The notes: generated from the letters alone by a model not told the origin. Shown: positions 10,176-19,848, counted from the first letter of the stretch. The stretch is 64,000 nt of DNA from an uncultured Muribaculaceae bacterium (GCA_910584125.1 CAJTXU010000006.1:22247-86246), one strand, 5' to 3'. Numbers and translations: made by a program.

Positions 10176-12851
10176 TTAGCGGCCGGACTCCTGGATCTTG
10201 GCCAGAAGCATGTCGTTGAAAGATTTCTGGGCCATCAGCTCCTCGACTGTGAGGTGCATGCGGTAGCGCCAGTAGTGACGCGGGTTAGACGGGTCATTGA
10301 TCTGCTCTTCGGCGGGGTTCTGGCGGCGAAGTGCGCCGTCGGCCGAAAGCCAGTCCTGAAGCGGCAGGATGGTGAGCATCGCCGGGCTCTTGAGGTGCAG
10401 GTCGAGAATCTTGTCGCAGATCCAGGGCTCGGCGAAGTAGGGTGCCTCTCCGCCTTCGTGGAGCACGTTGTTGTAGTAGTGCTGGGCCTTTTCATGGTCT
10501 GACTCCCACCATGCGCGGATGCCGCCCATGTCGTGGGTCGACGTAGTGCAGACGCTGTAGTAGGGATAGTGCCACGTGTCGCCGAACTCGGCCTGCGGAT
10601 CCTTGGGCATGCGCTGGATCTCGAGGCTCAGGATCTCAAGCTGGTGCATCACGGCGGGGACGCAGTCGGGGATCATGCCGAGGTCCTCGCCGCAGGCGAG
10701 CATTGACGTCGAGTCGAGCAGCGGCGGAAGCTTCCACATCGCCTTGCCATACCAGAAGTCGTTGTGACGGTGGTAGAAGAAGTCGTTGTAGAGGCGGTTG
10801 AACGACCACTTCGCGTAATCGCTGAGTATCCGGTACTGATAGGAGTACTGGGCGGCGATGCGGGGATGGTAGTGGCCTTTCTGATAGGGATCCTCGATGA
10901 AGAGCACGTCGTCGATGATGCCGAGCAGGGCGTTGCGGAGACTGTTGTTCTTCTCGTTCTGCTCCTGGGCGTCAAAATAGCGCTCCACCTTGAGCTGGGT
11001 GTTGAACTCAGGCTTCAGACCGTAGCGGTCGCCGCCGATGCGGTCGAGGAAACGCTCGCGGGCCTCGTCGGTGTATTCGCCGAAGAAGTCGTTGAGCATC
11101 CATTCGAGAATGAGCGGGTTGGTCTGGAGGTCGGTGTCGATCCAGAAGTCGTAGCTGTTGCGCAGTTCATCGGCCGAGAACGGCATGGCGGGGTTGAAAT
11201 ATCCGAGCAGGCCGTGCGAGGCGTCGAGAGGAATCTGCCATATGCGGAAGAATCCGAGGATGTGGTCGATACGGTAGGCGTCGAAATATTCCGACATCTT
11301 GCGGAAGCGGTCTTTCCACCATTGGAAACCGTCTTCGGCCATTGCGTCCCAGTTGTAGGTGGGCAGGCCCCAGTTCTGGCCGAGCACCGAGAAATCGTCC
11401 GGCGGCGCGCCGGCCTGACAATCGATGTTGAAAAGGCGGGGTGAGCGCCATGCGTCAGCGCTGTAACGGCTTATGCCGATAGGAATGTCGCCCTTGAGCA
11501 CCACGCCGTGGCTGTGGGCATAGTCGCGGGCCTCGCGCAGCTGGCGGTCGAGATGATATTGCAGGAAGTAGATGAAGTCCGCTTTCTGCTGGCGTCCGGC
11601 CACGAACTCCCTGACCATATTCTCGTCGTAGACGGCATACTGGCCCCACTGGAAGTGGTCGGGGGTCTGGAATTCCTCGCGAAGCACGCACCATGCGGCG
11701 TAGGGGAAGAGCCAGTATTCGTTGGCGGCCACGAACTCCTTGAAGTCCTTGCGGCGCTTGGTGGCTCCCGAATCCTGTGCGAAGAGCTCGCGCATGTATT
11801 CGAGCTTGGCGTTGTTGACGCGCTCGTAGTCGACGGTGGTCATCATGTTGAGCTCCGTGCGCAGTTTGTTGTAATATGCGCGACGGTTTTCGTCCTTGAG
11901 CGTGCCGGCCGTCTCCAGGTCGATGAACATGGGGTGGAGCGCGAACGACGAGTTGGCCTTGTAGGGGTAGGAGTCAACCCATGTGCCGGTCATGGTCGTG
12001 TCGTTGATGGGCAGGATCTGCAGGATGTTCTGGCCTGTCATGACACACCAGTCGACCATCTTCTTCATATCCATGAAATCGCCGACGCCGAAATTCTCCT
12101 CGGTGCGGATTGAGAACACGGGAATAGCCGTTCCGGCTCCGCGCCAACCAGGCTTGGGGTTGGCGAAGCGCGTGCCGTCGATCACGACCGTCTCGCCTTT
12201 GCCCTGCGGGCGAATGCCGTAGACTCGGTTGTTCATGGCCTCCCAGCCGGTGACGTCGCCATCTTTGTTGACAACCAGGAACTTGTATTCGAACGGAACC
12301 TTGAGTCGGTCGAGCGGCAGGTTGATCTCCCACGTGGGGAAATTATGGTCGTTGAGACGCAGGGCGCGTTTGGGATCCCAGTCGCCGAGATACTCGCCCT
12401 CGCCGGTTACGGCCAGGCACTCGTCGGGTGCGATCATGGGCGCCTCGATGCGGATATTGAGCGTGTCGGGCAGGGTTGGGAGCTGCGGTGCGCGGTTGTC
12501 GCGGCGCAGGATGCCGTCGATGAACGCCGACGAGTAGAAAGGCTTGTCGGCCGGCAGGTCGTGCCAGTTGTCGAACAGCATGTATCCCTTCACGCCCTCG
12601 CCGGGACGGAAGATGTGGTGCTCGCCCCATTCGAAACGCCAGGCGCGGTTCTCGGCCTTGACCACGAAGTAATAGTCGAATTCAGCGGGTTCGCCCTCCG
12701 TCTCGAGCGTGAATTGCCACTGGTCGGGACTCACGAGGTTCATCTCCACACCCTCGCGGGCGTCGCCGTTGCCGAGCTCGGGAATCGAGCCGCAGAGGTA
12801 TACGCTCTCACCCCAGTTGGTGTGGTAGGTGATGTTGAATGTAATTTTCAT
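10176..12851 (-). CDS. malQ: 4-alpha-glucanotransferase (GH77) with two N-terminal starch-binding domains
   Basis: A disproportionating enzyme that moves alpha-1,4-glucan segments in maltodextrin or glycogen metabolism, probably cytoplasmic because no signal peptide is seen. The 891 residues comprise two CBM20-like domains (about 1-125, starting with FNITYHTNWGESVYLCGS, and about 130-250 with EYLGDWDPKRALRL). The GH77 barrel follows from about residue 265. Catalytic signatures are present: YRIDHILGFFRIW (nucleophile Asp), ACGEDLGMIP (acid/base Glu) and TSTHDMGGIR. The double CBM20 arrangement is that of plant DPE2-like and Bacteroidetes enzymes, not short E. coli MalQ. It lies 53 bp after the ribonucleotide reductase gene and may be transcribed with it. 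Confidence 0.94.
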   Translation of the reverse strand: MKITFNITYHTNWGESVYLCGSIPELGNGDAREGVEMNLVSPDQWQFTLETEGEPAEFDYYFVVKAENRAWRFEWGEHHIFRPGEGVKGYMLFDNWHDLPADKPFYSSAFIDGILRRDNRAPQLPTLPDTLNIRIEAPMIAPDECLAVTGEGEYLGDWDPKRALRLNDHNFPTWEINLPLDRLKVPFEYKFLVVNKDGDVTGWEAMNNRVYGIRPQGKGETVVIDGTRFANPKPGWRGAGTAIPVFSIRTEENFGVGDFMDMKKMVDWCVMTGQNILQILPINDTTMTGTWVDSYPYKANSSFALHPMFIDLETAGTLKDENRRAYYNKLRTELNMMTTVDYERVNNAKLEYMRELFAQDSGATKRRKDFKEFVAANEYWLFPYAAWCVLREEFQTPDHFQWGQYAVYDENMVREFVAGRQQKADFIYFLQYHLDRQLREARDYAHSHGVVLKGDIPIGISRYSADAWRSPRLFNIDCQAGAPPDDFSVLGQNWGLPTYNWDAMAEDGFQWWKDRFRKMSEYFDAYRIDHILGFFRIWQIPLDASHGLLGYFNPAMPFSADELRNSYDFWIDTDLQTNPLILEWMLNDFFGEYTDEARERFLDRIGGDRYGLKPEFNTQLKVERYFDAQEQNEKNNSLRNALLGIIDDVLFIEDPYQKGHYHPRIAAQYSYQYRILSDYAKWSFNRLYNDFFYHRHNDFWYGKAMWKLPPLLDSTSMLACGEDLGMIPDCVPAVMHQLEILSLEIQRMPKDPQAEFGDTWHYPYYSVCTTSTHDMGGIRAWWESDHEKAQHYYNNVLHEGGEAPYFAEPWICDKILDLHLKSPAMLTILPLQDWLSADGALRRQNPAEEQINDPSNPRHYWRYRMHLTVEELMAQKSFNDMLLAKIQESGR

Positions 12852-12904
12852 TATCTTGAATTTTAGGTTTTAAGATTTCAGGTAGTCGGCGCCGGCGGGG
12901 GCCG

Positions 12905-15442
12905 TCAGCCTCCGCATTTCGAGTTGCCGCAGGAGGTGCAGATCAGGCAGCCCTCCTGGTAGACGAGCGTCTCCGCTCCGCAGTTGGGACATTTCTGGCC
13001 GGTGGCGGCGGTTCCGTTGGTGAGGTATTTCTTCAGCGCGCGCTCCACGCCCATCTTCCATGTGTTGATGTTGGTCGAGTCGAGCTCGAGACCTCCGACG
13101 AGCTTGAGCACCTGGTCGATTGGCATACCGTAACGCAGGACGCCCGAGATGAGCTTGGCGTAGTTCCAGAACTCGGGGTTGAACTTCTCGCTCAGTCCCT
13201 CGATGGTGGTCTTGTATCCTCGCTTGTTGATGAACTGGAAGTCGTAACGCTTGTTTCCCTTTTCGTCCACTGTCTTGATTATTTTGCCCTTGTTGACGCT
13301 CTTGGGGCAGAAGATGCCGTCTTCGTCGTCGGCCAGACCGGTGAAGATCTCATAGGGCTGGTCGTTGACCAGACCGACGAAGGCAATCCATTTCTCCTTG
13401 TTGTTCTGGAATCTGACGACGTCGGCGTCGAGCTCGGCGGGGCGTTTGGAGATGTGGGCCGGAGTGGCCATAAGGGGAACGTTGGGAGTCTTCTTGACCG
13501 ATTCGAGCACGTTGTTGCGCGAGCCGTCGCGGTATACTGTGCATCCCTTGCAACCTGCTTTCCATGCCTCGACATAGAGGCGGTTGACGAGTTCCTCGGA
13601 GACGTCTGCCGGAAGGTTGATGGTCACCGAGATCGAATGGTCAACCCATTTCTGCACGGCACCCTGCATACGGACCTTCTCGAGCCAGTCGACGTCGTTG
13701 CTCGTGGCCTTGTAATAGGGCGAGCGCGCCACGAGCTGCTCGATCTCGTCGGGGCTCATGTTTCGCTTGGCCTCGATGCCGTTGACGCGCATCCATTCGA
13801 GGAACTTGTGGTGATAGACGAGGTATTCCTCGAAAGCGTCGCCGACTTCGTCGACAAAGTCGACCTTGACGTCGGGGTCTCCCGGATTGACCTTGCGCTT
13901 GCGCTTGTATACGGGCAGGAACACAGGTTCGATGCCCGAAGATGTCTGGGTCATGATCGAGGTCGTGCCGGTGGGGGCGATGGTGAGACAGGCGATGTTG
14001 CGGCGTCCCGATTTCGTCATGCGCTCATAGAGTTCCGGGTCGGCCTCGCGGATACGCGCTATGTAGGGGTTGTCTTTCTCACGCTCGGCGTCATAGACCT
14101 CGAAGGCGCCTCGCTCCTCGGCCATGACGACCGACGCGCGGTAATAGGCGAGAGCCAGGGCGCGGTGGACGGACACTGAGAATTCCGTCGCTTCGGGCGT
14201 GCCGTATCTCAGGCTAAGTGCGGCGAGCATGTCGCCCTCTCCGGTCGTGCCGCAGCCCGTGCGGCGTCCGGCGAGTGTCTTCTTGCGTATTTTTTTCCAG
14301 AGGTTGAGTTCGGTGCCCTTGACTTCTGCGGTCTCGGGGTCTGATTCGATTTTCTCGATGATGGTGTCGATTTTCTCCATCTCGAGGTCGATGATGTCGT
14401 CCATGATTCGCTGGGCCTTGCCGACATGGTCGGCGAAAAGCTCGAAATCGAACTCGGCCTGCGGCGTGAAGGGATTCTTCACATAGCTGTAAAGGTTGAT
14501 GGCCACGAGGCGGCAGCTGTCGTAGGGGCAGAGCGGAATCTCGCCGCAGGGGTTGGTCGAGACGGTCTCGAACCCGAGCTCGGCGTAGCAGTCGGGCAGC
14601 GACTCGCGCTGGATGGTGTCCCAGAAGAGTACGCCGGGCTCGGCGCTTTTCCAAGCGTTATGCACGATTTTGCCCCATAGCCGGGCGGCATCCACCTCCT
14701 TGACCGTCATAGGGTTGTCCGAGACGATGGGGAACTGTGCGCGATAGGTGGTGCGCTCGGTGGCGCAGCGCATGAAGTCGTCGTCAATCTTGACTGAGAC
14801 ATTGGCGCCCGTCACCTTTCCCTCCGTCATCTTGGCGTCGATGAAATCCTCGGCGTCGGGGTGCTTGATGCTGACGGTCATCATCAGGGCTCCCCGGCGG
14901 CCGTCCTGCGCGACCTCGCGCGTCGAGTTGCTGTATCTCTCCATGAAGGGCACCAGACCGGTTGACGTCAGCGCCGAGTTCTTGACCGGGCTTCCCTTGG
15001 GGCGGATGTGCGACAGGTCGTGGCCCACGCCTCCGCGGCGTTTCATGAGCTGCACCTGCTCCTCGTCGATGCGGATTATGCCGCCGTAGGAGTCGGGATG
15101 CCCGTCGAGGCCGATTACGAAACAGTTGGAGAGCGAGCCGACCTGATGGTTGTTGCCGATTCCGGCCATCGGGCTTCCCTGAGGCACGATATAACGGAAT
15201 CCCTGCAGGAGTCCGAATACGGTCTCCTCGCTCATCGGGTTGGGATACTTGTTCTCGATGCGGACTATTTCCGACGCTATGCGCCGGTGCATGTCGTCGG
15301 GGGTCAACTCATAGTAGACACCGTCGGAGTCCTTGAGGGCGTACTTGCTCGCCCATACGCGCGCGGCCAGTTCGTCGCCCTTGAAATATTCAAGCGACGC
15401 GGCATACGCTTCGTTGTAGGTGTAATGTTGTTGATCAGACAT
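12905..15442 (-). CDS. nrdJ: Adenosylcobalamin-dependent (class II) ribonucleoside-diphosphate reductase
   Basis: Makes deoxyribonucleotides using coenzyme B12 to generate the thiyl radical, so it works with or without oxygen. The 845-residue protein has no N-terminal ATP cone. It shows LMKRRGGVGHDLSHIRPKGSP, the catalytic-cysteine loop STNPCGEIPL (about residue 300), and TAPTGTTSIMTQTSSGIEP in the barrel. A TSCPD-type region follows from about residue 670. The extreme C terminus is a zinc-finger-like tail with the redox pair: CPNCGAETLVYQEGC, then CTSCGNSKCGG. No nrdA/nrdB partner is nearby, as expected for class II. A 6-bp inverted repeat lies in its leader. No cobalamin riboswitch was recognised upstream. 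Confidence 0.96.
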   Translation of the reverse strand: MSDQQHYTYNEAYAASLEYFKGDELAARVWASKYALKDSDGVYYELTPDDMHRRIASEIVRIENKYPNPMSEETVFGLLQGFRYIVPQGSPMAGIGNNHQVGSLSNCFVIGLDGHPDSYGGIIRIDEEQVQLMKRRGGVGHDLSHIRPKGSPVKNSALTSTGLVPFMERYSNSTREVAQDGRRGALMMTVSIKHPDAEDFIDAKMTEGKVTGANVSVKIDDDFMRCATERTTYRAQFPIVSDNPMTVKEVDAARLWGKIVHNAWKSAEPGVLFWDTIQRESLPDCYAELGFETVSTNPCGEIPLCPYDSCRLVAINLYSYVKNPFTPQAEFDFELFADHVGKAQRIMDDIIDLEMEKIDTIIEKIESDPETAEVKGTELNLWKKIRKKTLAGRRTGCGTTGEGDMLAALSLRYGTPEATEFSVSVHRALALAYYRASVVMAEERGAFEVYDAEREKDNPYIARIREADPELYERMTKSGRRNIACLTIAPTGTTSIMTQTSSGIEPVFLPVYKRKRKVNPGDPDVKVDFVDEVGDAFEEYLVYHHKFLEWMRVNGIEAKRNMSPDEIEQLVARSPYYKATSNDVDWLEKVRMQGAVQKWVDHSISVTINLPADVSEELVNRLYVEAWKAGCKGCTVYRDGSRNNVLESVKKTPNVPLMATPAHISKRPAELDADVVRFQNNKEKWIAFVGLVNDQPYEIFTGLADDEDGIFCPKSVNKGKIIKTVDEKGNKRYDFQFINKRGYKTTIEGLSEKFNPEFWNYAKLISGVLRYGMPIDQVLKLVGGLELDSTNINTWKMGVERALKKYLTNGTAATGQKCPNCGAETLVYQEGCLICTSCGNSKCGG

Positions 15443-15478
15443 CTTTGATTAAGCCTTTCGGCATATTTTTCATGCATC

Positions 15479-15497
15479 GCGGCCTACTCGGGGCCGC
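15479..15497 (-). other. Perfect 6-bp inverted repeat in the nrdJ leader
   Basis: GCGGCC and GGCCGC are separated by 7 bp, about 40 bp before the nrdJ start, so a small G+C hairpin would form in the mRNA leader. It has no U-run and does not cover the start codon. Function unknown. Confidence 0.4.
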
Positions 15498-15525
15498 AGG
15501 TGATTTTATTTGGCTTTTGAAAATG

Positions 15526-15558
15526 TAAAGTTAGCCAAAAATTCTCAAATATGGGCAA
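15526..15558 (-). promoter_or_regulatory. Candidate nrdJ promoter
   Basis: On the minus strand, TTG (15558-15556), 22 bp, then TAACTTTA (15533-15526). The last base of the -7 box departs from TAnnTTTG and the spacer is slightly long, so this is a weak call. Confidence 0.3.
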
Positions 15559-15619
15559 TGGAGGTCTGATTTTTTGTCAACAATTTTGTGCGGAGCTTTC
15601 GTGAAGTTGTCCGATTCGG

Positions 15620-16237
15620 TCAATTCTGGCATATGTCGATGGTGGCGGTGTCGCTCTTCGCGCTACGTGACGCGCGGCTCGGCCGCCGCACCGCGCCGGT
15701 GTCGCCGGAAGCCTTGGGTTCATAGAACAATATGACCTTGAGCTGATGGGAGTCCTCGATCTTATAGCAGTTCTGCTCGGCCACATACGCGCCGCGTACA
15801 TGATTGTCTCTGAGAGTCTCGCGCAGCAGCGAGGCTTCGGCCAGCACGAATCGTCCGACACGCGCGCCGTTGAAATAGACGTCATACCATTCCACTCCCC
15901 CTTCGCCGCAGGGGACGATCTCCACCGGCTCGCCGGGCAGGAGAGTGTGGAGTTCGTCGGAGCCTTTGTCCGTGTCAGGACCGCACGAGAGGTTGAGCGT
16001 CAGGCACGGTTGGTGTCCGTGGCGTTCGAGAATGCCGTCGATGCGAGCCGTCATGTCGCGGTAGGCCTGTTCGCCGATCAGATCGATCGTGCCGGCATCT
16101 CCCGTCTCCTCACGCAATTTCTGCAGACGTTCAAGTCTCTCGACTTGGCGCCTCCTCAACACCTTGCGTCGGGCCTCGAGGTTGAAGGCCACGGCCGCGA
16201 CGGCCAGTATCAATATTACGAGTATCAGATCAATCAT
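15620..16237 (-). CDS. Unknown membrane-anchored protein
   Basis: About 205 residues; not recognised. The chosen ATG at 16237 opens directly into one strong transmembrane helix (MIDLILVILILAVAAVAF), followed by a basic helical stretch (ARRKVLRRRQVERLERLQKLREE) likely on the cytoplasmic side. Upstream in-frame ATGs at 16264 and 16282 would add 9 or 15 residues. The C-terminal half has a compact beta-rich pattern (GEPVEIVPCGEGGVEWYDVY, NGARVGRFVL) faintly like a HIRAN or SH3-type fold, but I would not assign a family. The last 35 residues are basic and Ser-rich. It is upstream of nrdJ on the same strand, about 180 bp away, and is probably a separate unit. Confidence 0.6.
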   Translation of the reverse strand: MIDLILVILILAVAAVAFNLEARRKVLRRRQVERLERLQKLREETGDAGTIDLIGEQAYRDMTARIDGILERHGHQPCLTLNLSCGPDTDKGSDELHTLLPGEPVEIVPCGEGGVEWYDVYFNGARVGRFVLAEASLLRETLRDNHVRGAYVAEQNCYKIEDSHQLKVILFYEPKASGDTGAVRRPSRASRSAKSDTATIDICQN

Positions 16238-16342
16238 ACCAATACAACCAATTGACACCCACATTGGATTGTTAACCGGCATTTAATTTGTGGATTATTT
16301 CTGAAAGCCGCGTGGCAAATGAAAAGGGGAGAGATTAAAATG

Positions 16343-16373
16343 AAAAGAGGAGCAGACCTCACGGCCGGCTCCT
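16343..16373 (-). terminator. Terminator of the Omp28/T9SS-tail operon
   Basis: On the minus strand AGGAGC and GCTCCT (16373-16368 with 16353-16348) close a 14-nt loop. A U-rich run (CTTTTCATTTTAA) follows. It lies about 110 bp beyond the stop at 16486. Confidence 0.6.
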
Positions 16374-16485
16374 TCTGTTGGGTGTCCAAACTATTAATTG
16401 CAACCAAGAAATATTGCAACCATGAAAAAAACTTTTCGCTTGTTTCAAGACAAGTTCCTGCCAGTTCGGGCAGTCTTGCACCATG

Positions 16486-17178
16486 TCATTTCACGATGAG
16501 CTTGCCTGATTTTGTGCCGAGCGTGTAGACGTATACACCCTTTGCGAGACCGACGGTGGAGATTGCTCCGTTGCCCTCAACCTCAGTTGTCAGCACGCGT
16601 TCGCCGGCCTGGCTGTAGAGTGCGAGCGTGCAGGAATCCTCCACGCTGTATTCCAGCGAACCGTTTACGCTCGTGAGCTGGGCTGCCTTCTCGTAGACTC
16701 CAATCACGCTTCCGCCTTCCGTGGAGTTGCAGACAAGTACAAACTCTACCTTCGACGCAGGATTGCCGACATACTCGGCGCTGATCTCCGTAGTTACGTT
16801 CTCGGGTACCTTGATGTTGTCAAAATCCTCGGCATAGCCCATGTAATGGAACTCAATGTTGAGAGGAGTGCCCGCTGTGAGCTGGAGGTTGTTTTTCTCC
16901 ACGCGCGTGCCGGGAGTGCACGTACCTCCGCAGCATACCATTATATTCTGGCCAGTCGTGCAGGTTGCGACCAGATTCACGTTGCCGTTGATGTCGCTTG
17001 AGAGCATGATTTCAGGTAAATATTCCCACTCACCATTTTCAAGATCAACGTTACCGTCATTGAACGACACTTTGCTTCCCGGCACAATGGGTGTGCCTTC
17101 AAGCGTGAACGAAAGAGTCTGCGCCTGTGCGCCGGCTGCGAGTATGGCGGCAGCCGCCAGCATGTAGATTTTCTTCAT
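16486..17178 (-). CDS. Secreted protein with T9SS-type C-terminal sorting-like domain
   Basis: A 230-residue protein with a clear signal peptide (MKKIYMLAAAAILAAGAQAQ). The middle part is a beta-rich domain with four cysteines (CTTGQNIMVCCGG.C), of a kind often found next to Omp28 proteins in Bacteroidales. The last 60 residues have the layout of a Por/type IX secretion C-terminal domain: a LALYSQAGERVLTTEVEG strand pair, GLAKGVYVYTL, and the terminal SGKLIVK. It is the last gene of the minus-strand operon with Omp28, DUF6029 and a thioredoxin-like protein. Substrate or adhesion function is unknown. Confidence 0.8.
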   Translation of the reverse strand: MKKIYMLAAAAILAAGAQAQTLSFTLEGTPIVPGSKVSFNDGNVDLENGEWEYLPEIMLSSDINGNVNLVATCTTGQNIMVCCGGTCTPGTRVEKNNLQLTAGTPLNIEFHYMGYAEDFDNIKVPENVTTEISAEYVGNPASKVEFVLVCNSTEGGSVIGVYEKAAQLTSVNGSLEYSVEDSCTLALYSQAGERVLTTEVEGNGAISTVGLAKGVYVYTLGTKSGKLIVK

Positions 17179-17254
17179 ATCTTATGGTTTTAAAATTTAT
17201 TTTGAGACGGATGACCTTCGGCCTATGCCTCAGGTCATCCTTAATCACTTCGGT

Positions 17255-18154
17255 TTATTCTTCGGTTTCTGTTCCCTCCCCCTCGTCGGCGTTGTCTTCG
17301 TCGCGGGGAATCACGGGCTTGCGCGTCACCTGGAGCACGCCGGTGTTGTCGCTTACAATAGCCACCACCTCAAGATTGCGGAGTTCCCAACGCTCCTTAT
17401 CGTTCCAGCGTGTCTGGATCTCGCCTTCAACCACGGTCTCGATGCCGTCGGCCAGCGTCGTCGCCGTGCCTTTGAGTCCGGGGAACATCTGGGCGCGGAA
17501 CACGTTGTTGTGCACATACTCGGGAATTTTCCCGTTGAGCGAGCGCTGTTCGGCCACGATTCCGCTCTCGACGATCCAATACTGCACGTTTACGTTGCGG
17601 GTCGTGCCGCTGATGATTTTCGACGATACCTTGATGGCGCCGTGCCACTCGGAGTCGGTGTCGGTCTCGTCGGGGGCATATGCGGTCTGCAGGTCGATTG
17701 TCACGTCCACCTGCTGCTGCAGGTCGTTGCGCACGGCGGTGCTCCAGAGGTCCATGGTGATGGGCGAACCCATGTCGACCACGCCCATCGGGAAGCTCGT
17801 GATGCCGTAAGCCTCCATGATTGCGTTGCCCTCGTCGGTCATCAGATATACGCGTCCTCGTTCGAAGTTGGTCGACGAAACGGGGCGTCCGAAAGAGCCG
17901 CAGTGGATGCTGACTGCGATCACCTTGTCGCGACCGTATTGCTCCTCGAGCTGTTCGATCACCTCATGTGCCTCGGGGCAGTTGACGCAATTCTGGCCTG
18001 TGAAGTCCTCGAGCAGAACGGCTCGTTCGGCCGCTATCGGCTCTCCTTCGATGTATCTGTCGTCGGGCTTGACGTCGTCACATGCCGTGAGACACAGCAT
18101 CCCGGCCGCCATTGAGGCGTAGAGAAAACTTTTGATATATGCTGAATTCATCAT
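17255..18154 (-). CDS. Omp28-related outer-membrane lipoprotein with a thioredoxin-like CXXC motif
   Basis: A 299-residue lipoprotein; its leader ends in GMLCLTAC. The ATG at 18154 is used because it starts the lipoprotein leader 9 bp after the previous stop; the longer open frame upstream overlaps the DUF6029 gene. Residues 45-70 read LLEDFTGQNCVNCPEAHEVI, the Omp28 thioredoxin-like signature with CVNC. A beta-rich C-terminal half and an acidic tail follow. Omp28 of Porphyromonas gingivalis is an outer-membrane surface antigen; enzymatic activity of the CXXC has not been shown for the family as far as I know. The gene is flanked by a secreted ResA-like thioredoxin and a T9SS-tail protein. 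Confidence 0.88.
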   Translation of the reverse strand: MMNSAYIKSFLYASMAAGMLCLTACDDVKPDDRYIEGEPIAAERAVLLEDFTGQNCVNCPEAHEVIEQLEEQYGRDKVIAVSIHCGSFGRPVSSTNFERGRVYLMTDEGNAIMEAYGITSFPMGVVDMGSPITMDLWSTAVRNDLQQQVDVTIDLQTAYAPDETDTDSEWHGAIKVSSKIISGTTRNVNVQYWIVESGIVAEQRSLNGKIPEYVHNNVFRAQMFPGLKGTATTLADGIETVVEGEIQTRWNDKERWELRNLEVVAIVSDNTGVLQVTRKPVIPRDEDNADEGEGTETEE

Positions 18155-18162
18155 ATGGTCGA

Positions 18163-19848
18163 TTAGAAATTGTACGTGTAGTTGACGCGGAAGCCATGCA
18201 TCGACGGCACGGGGCGGCAGAGGCCGCCCGAGCAGTCGAATCCGGCGCGTGTGCGTCCGTAGCTGAGCATCAGGCGGTTGTTGCGGTAGTTGCCCGTGAC
18301 GCCGAACATATAGTAGTGCGTGCCCTTGCCGCCGCAGTTCCACATGTCGCTGGCCGACACCATCAGATAGGGGCTCCACGAGAACTCGAGCATTCCGTAT
18401 GCCCAGTCCTTCTGGTCCTGCTTGGTGAAGAGATACTGCAGCTCGCCGCGCAGCGTGTACTTGCGGTTGAATTTATACTTGGCGTCGACCACGAGGATGT
18501 TGGTGCGGATGTATTTCTCGTCGGTCTCGACGGTGCGCAACACGTTGTTGTTGAACATCTGGTTCATATACATGAACGTCATGGTGAGGGGGGCGGAGAA
18601 ACGCTTCTCGACCTGGACGTTGATGTCATAGTAGTTGCATGTTCCGGTCTTGAAGAAGGGGAACGCCGAGGCGCTGTCGACAGGGCGTGCTCCGTCGGTG
18701 CCCATCAGCGAGCCGTTGAGTCCTTCGGGCGCGTTCTGGTGCACGAGGCTCGCCACATAGCTGGCGTATACCGAGAGCTTTGTGCCGTAGCGTCCGCCGA
18801 GCGGAGTGTGACGGTCGAATAGATAGCTGAACTGGCCCTGATATGCCCATTCGCCCGGAGCGCTCTGGGTCGCGTAGGGGTAGAAGGCGGGCAGCGAGTA
18901 GGTGTGGGTGTAGGTGAAGGCCGGCATGTTGTTGATGAACGCCGAGATTCCGTCGACGCTGCGCTGCGAGCGGAACGACATGTTGTAGCTGCGCTTTGCC
19001 TGGAGCATGGCGCTGAAACCCTTGCGCGAGAATGTGGCGCTGAGCATGTAGGCCGTGCCGGTGCCGTAGGTGTAGTTGTTGTCGAAGCTGGGGTCCTGGC
19101 CCTTCCATGCGAACTCGCCGAGCACACTCCACGGTCCCTTGGAGAATGTGGTGCGGACATCGAAGGCGTTGACGCATTCCGGAAGGTTGAGACGATAGTT
19201 CGTGCCCGGCACGAAGACATCCTCGTCGCGCTCATGCTTGAGCACCCAGGATGCTCCGAGCATCCAGTTGGAGCCATGTTCGGCCATCCAGGGGATGTAG
19301 TCCTGAAAATAGACCTCGGCGTTGGCTCCATATATCTGTGAATGCTTGCTCCAGTCCCAGTAGCGGCGCTGCACGCCGCCGAGGGCGGTGAGCTTCAGGC
19401 CCTTGACGGCCGTGACATTGAGGCGGCCGCCGCGTATGGCGTTGTCGATGCCGAGCGGACGCTCCTCGTAGGTGCGGAGGATGAAGCCGCTGCCGAACTG
19501 CTCGTAGAAGTCGCCTCCGGTGAGCTCGAAGCCTTTGTATTTCCCTTTCACATAGAAGTTTGAGAGGCCCCAGCCCGCGAAATCCTTTTCATATCCGGGC
19601 AACGGCCATTTCATGAACTCGGCGCGGAGTCCGGCGTCGACAAAGCGGCTCGCCAGATTGACGTCGGCGTATGTGTTGAATAGAATCTTATGGTCGTATT
19701 CGCCGGTCTCGATCTCATTGTCGACTTCGGGGAATACGATGTCGGCCTGCACCGAGCCGTGGACGGCCACGGGATAGCCGGCATGGGCCGAGGCGGCTCC
19801 GAGAGCGAGACCGGCCACTGCCATCAGGGCTGGTTTGTTAAGTTTCAT
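18163..19848 (-). CDS. DUF6029 family outer-membrane beta-barrel-like protein
   Basis: A 561-residue protein with signal peptide (MKLNKPALMAVAGLALGAASAHA). The rest is a long series of alternating aromatic beta-strands ending in a terminal aromatic (NYTYNF), typical of outer-membrane barrels. It matches the DUF6029 proteins that usually sit next to Omp28 in Bacteroidales. Repeated strand features include GGDFYEQFGSGFILRTYEER and LTALGGVQRRYWDW near residues 110-165. No pore or substrate can be assigned. It is co-transcribed with Omp28 (9 bp) and with the thioredoxin-like gene upstream (63 bp). Confidence 0.82.
   Translation of the reverse strand: MKLNKPALMAVAGLALGAASAHAGYPVAVHGSVQADIVFPEVDNEIETGEYDHKILFNTYADVNLASRFVDAGLRAEFMKWPLPGYEKDFAGWGLSNFYVKGKYKGFELTGGDFYEQFGSGFILRTYEERPLGIDNAIRGGRLNVTAVKGLKLTALGGVQRRYWDWSKHSQIYGANAEVYFQDYIPWMAEHGSNWMLGASWVLKHERDEDVFVPGTNYRLNLPECVNAFDVRTTFSKGPWSVLGEFAWKGQDPSFDNNYTYGTGTAYMLSATFSRKGFSAMLQAKRSYNMSFRSQRSVDGISAFINNMPAFTYTHTYSLPAFYPYATQSAPGEWAYQGQFSYLFDRHTPLGGRYGTKLSVYASYVASLVHQNAPEGLNGSLMGTDGARPVDSASAFPFFKTGTCNYYDINVQVEKRFSAPLTMTFMYMNQMFNNNVLRTVETDEKYIRTNILVVDAKYKFNRKYTLRGELQYLFTKQDQKDWAYGMLEFSWSPYLMVSASDMWNCGGKGTHYYMFGVTGNYRNNRLMLSYGRTRAGFDCSGGLCRPVPSMHGFRVNYTYNF

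Noticed and set aside
15443..15560. Cobalamin riboswitch before nrdJ
   Set aside because: No B12-box-like conserved sequence and too little space for the full fold.
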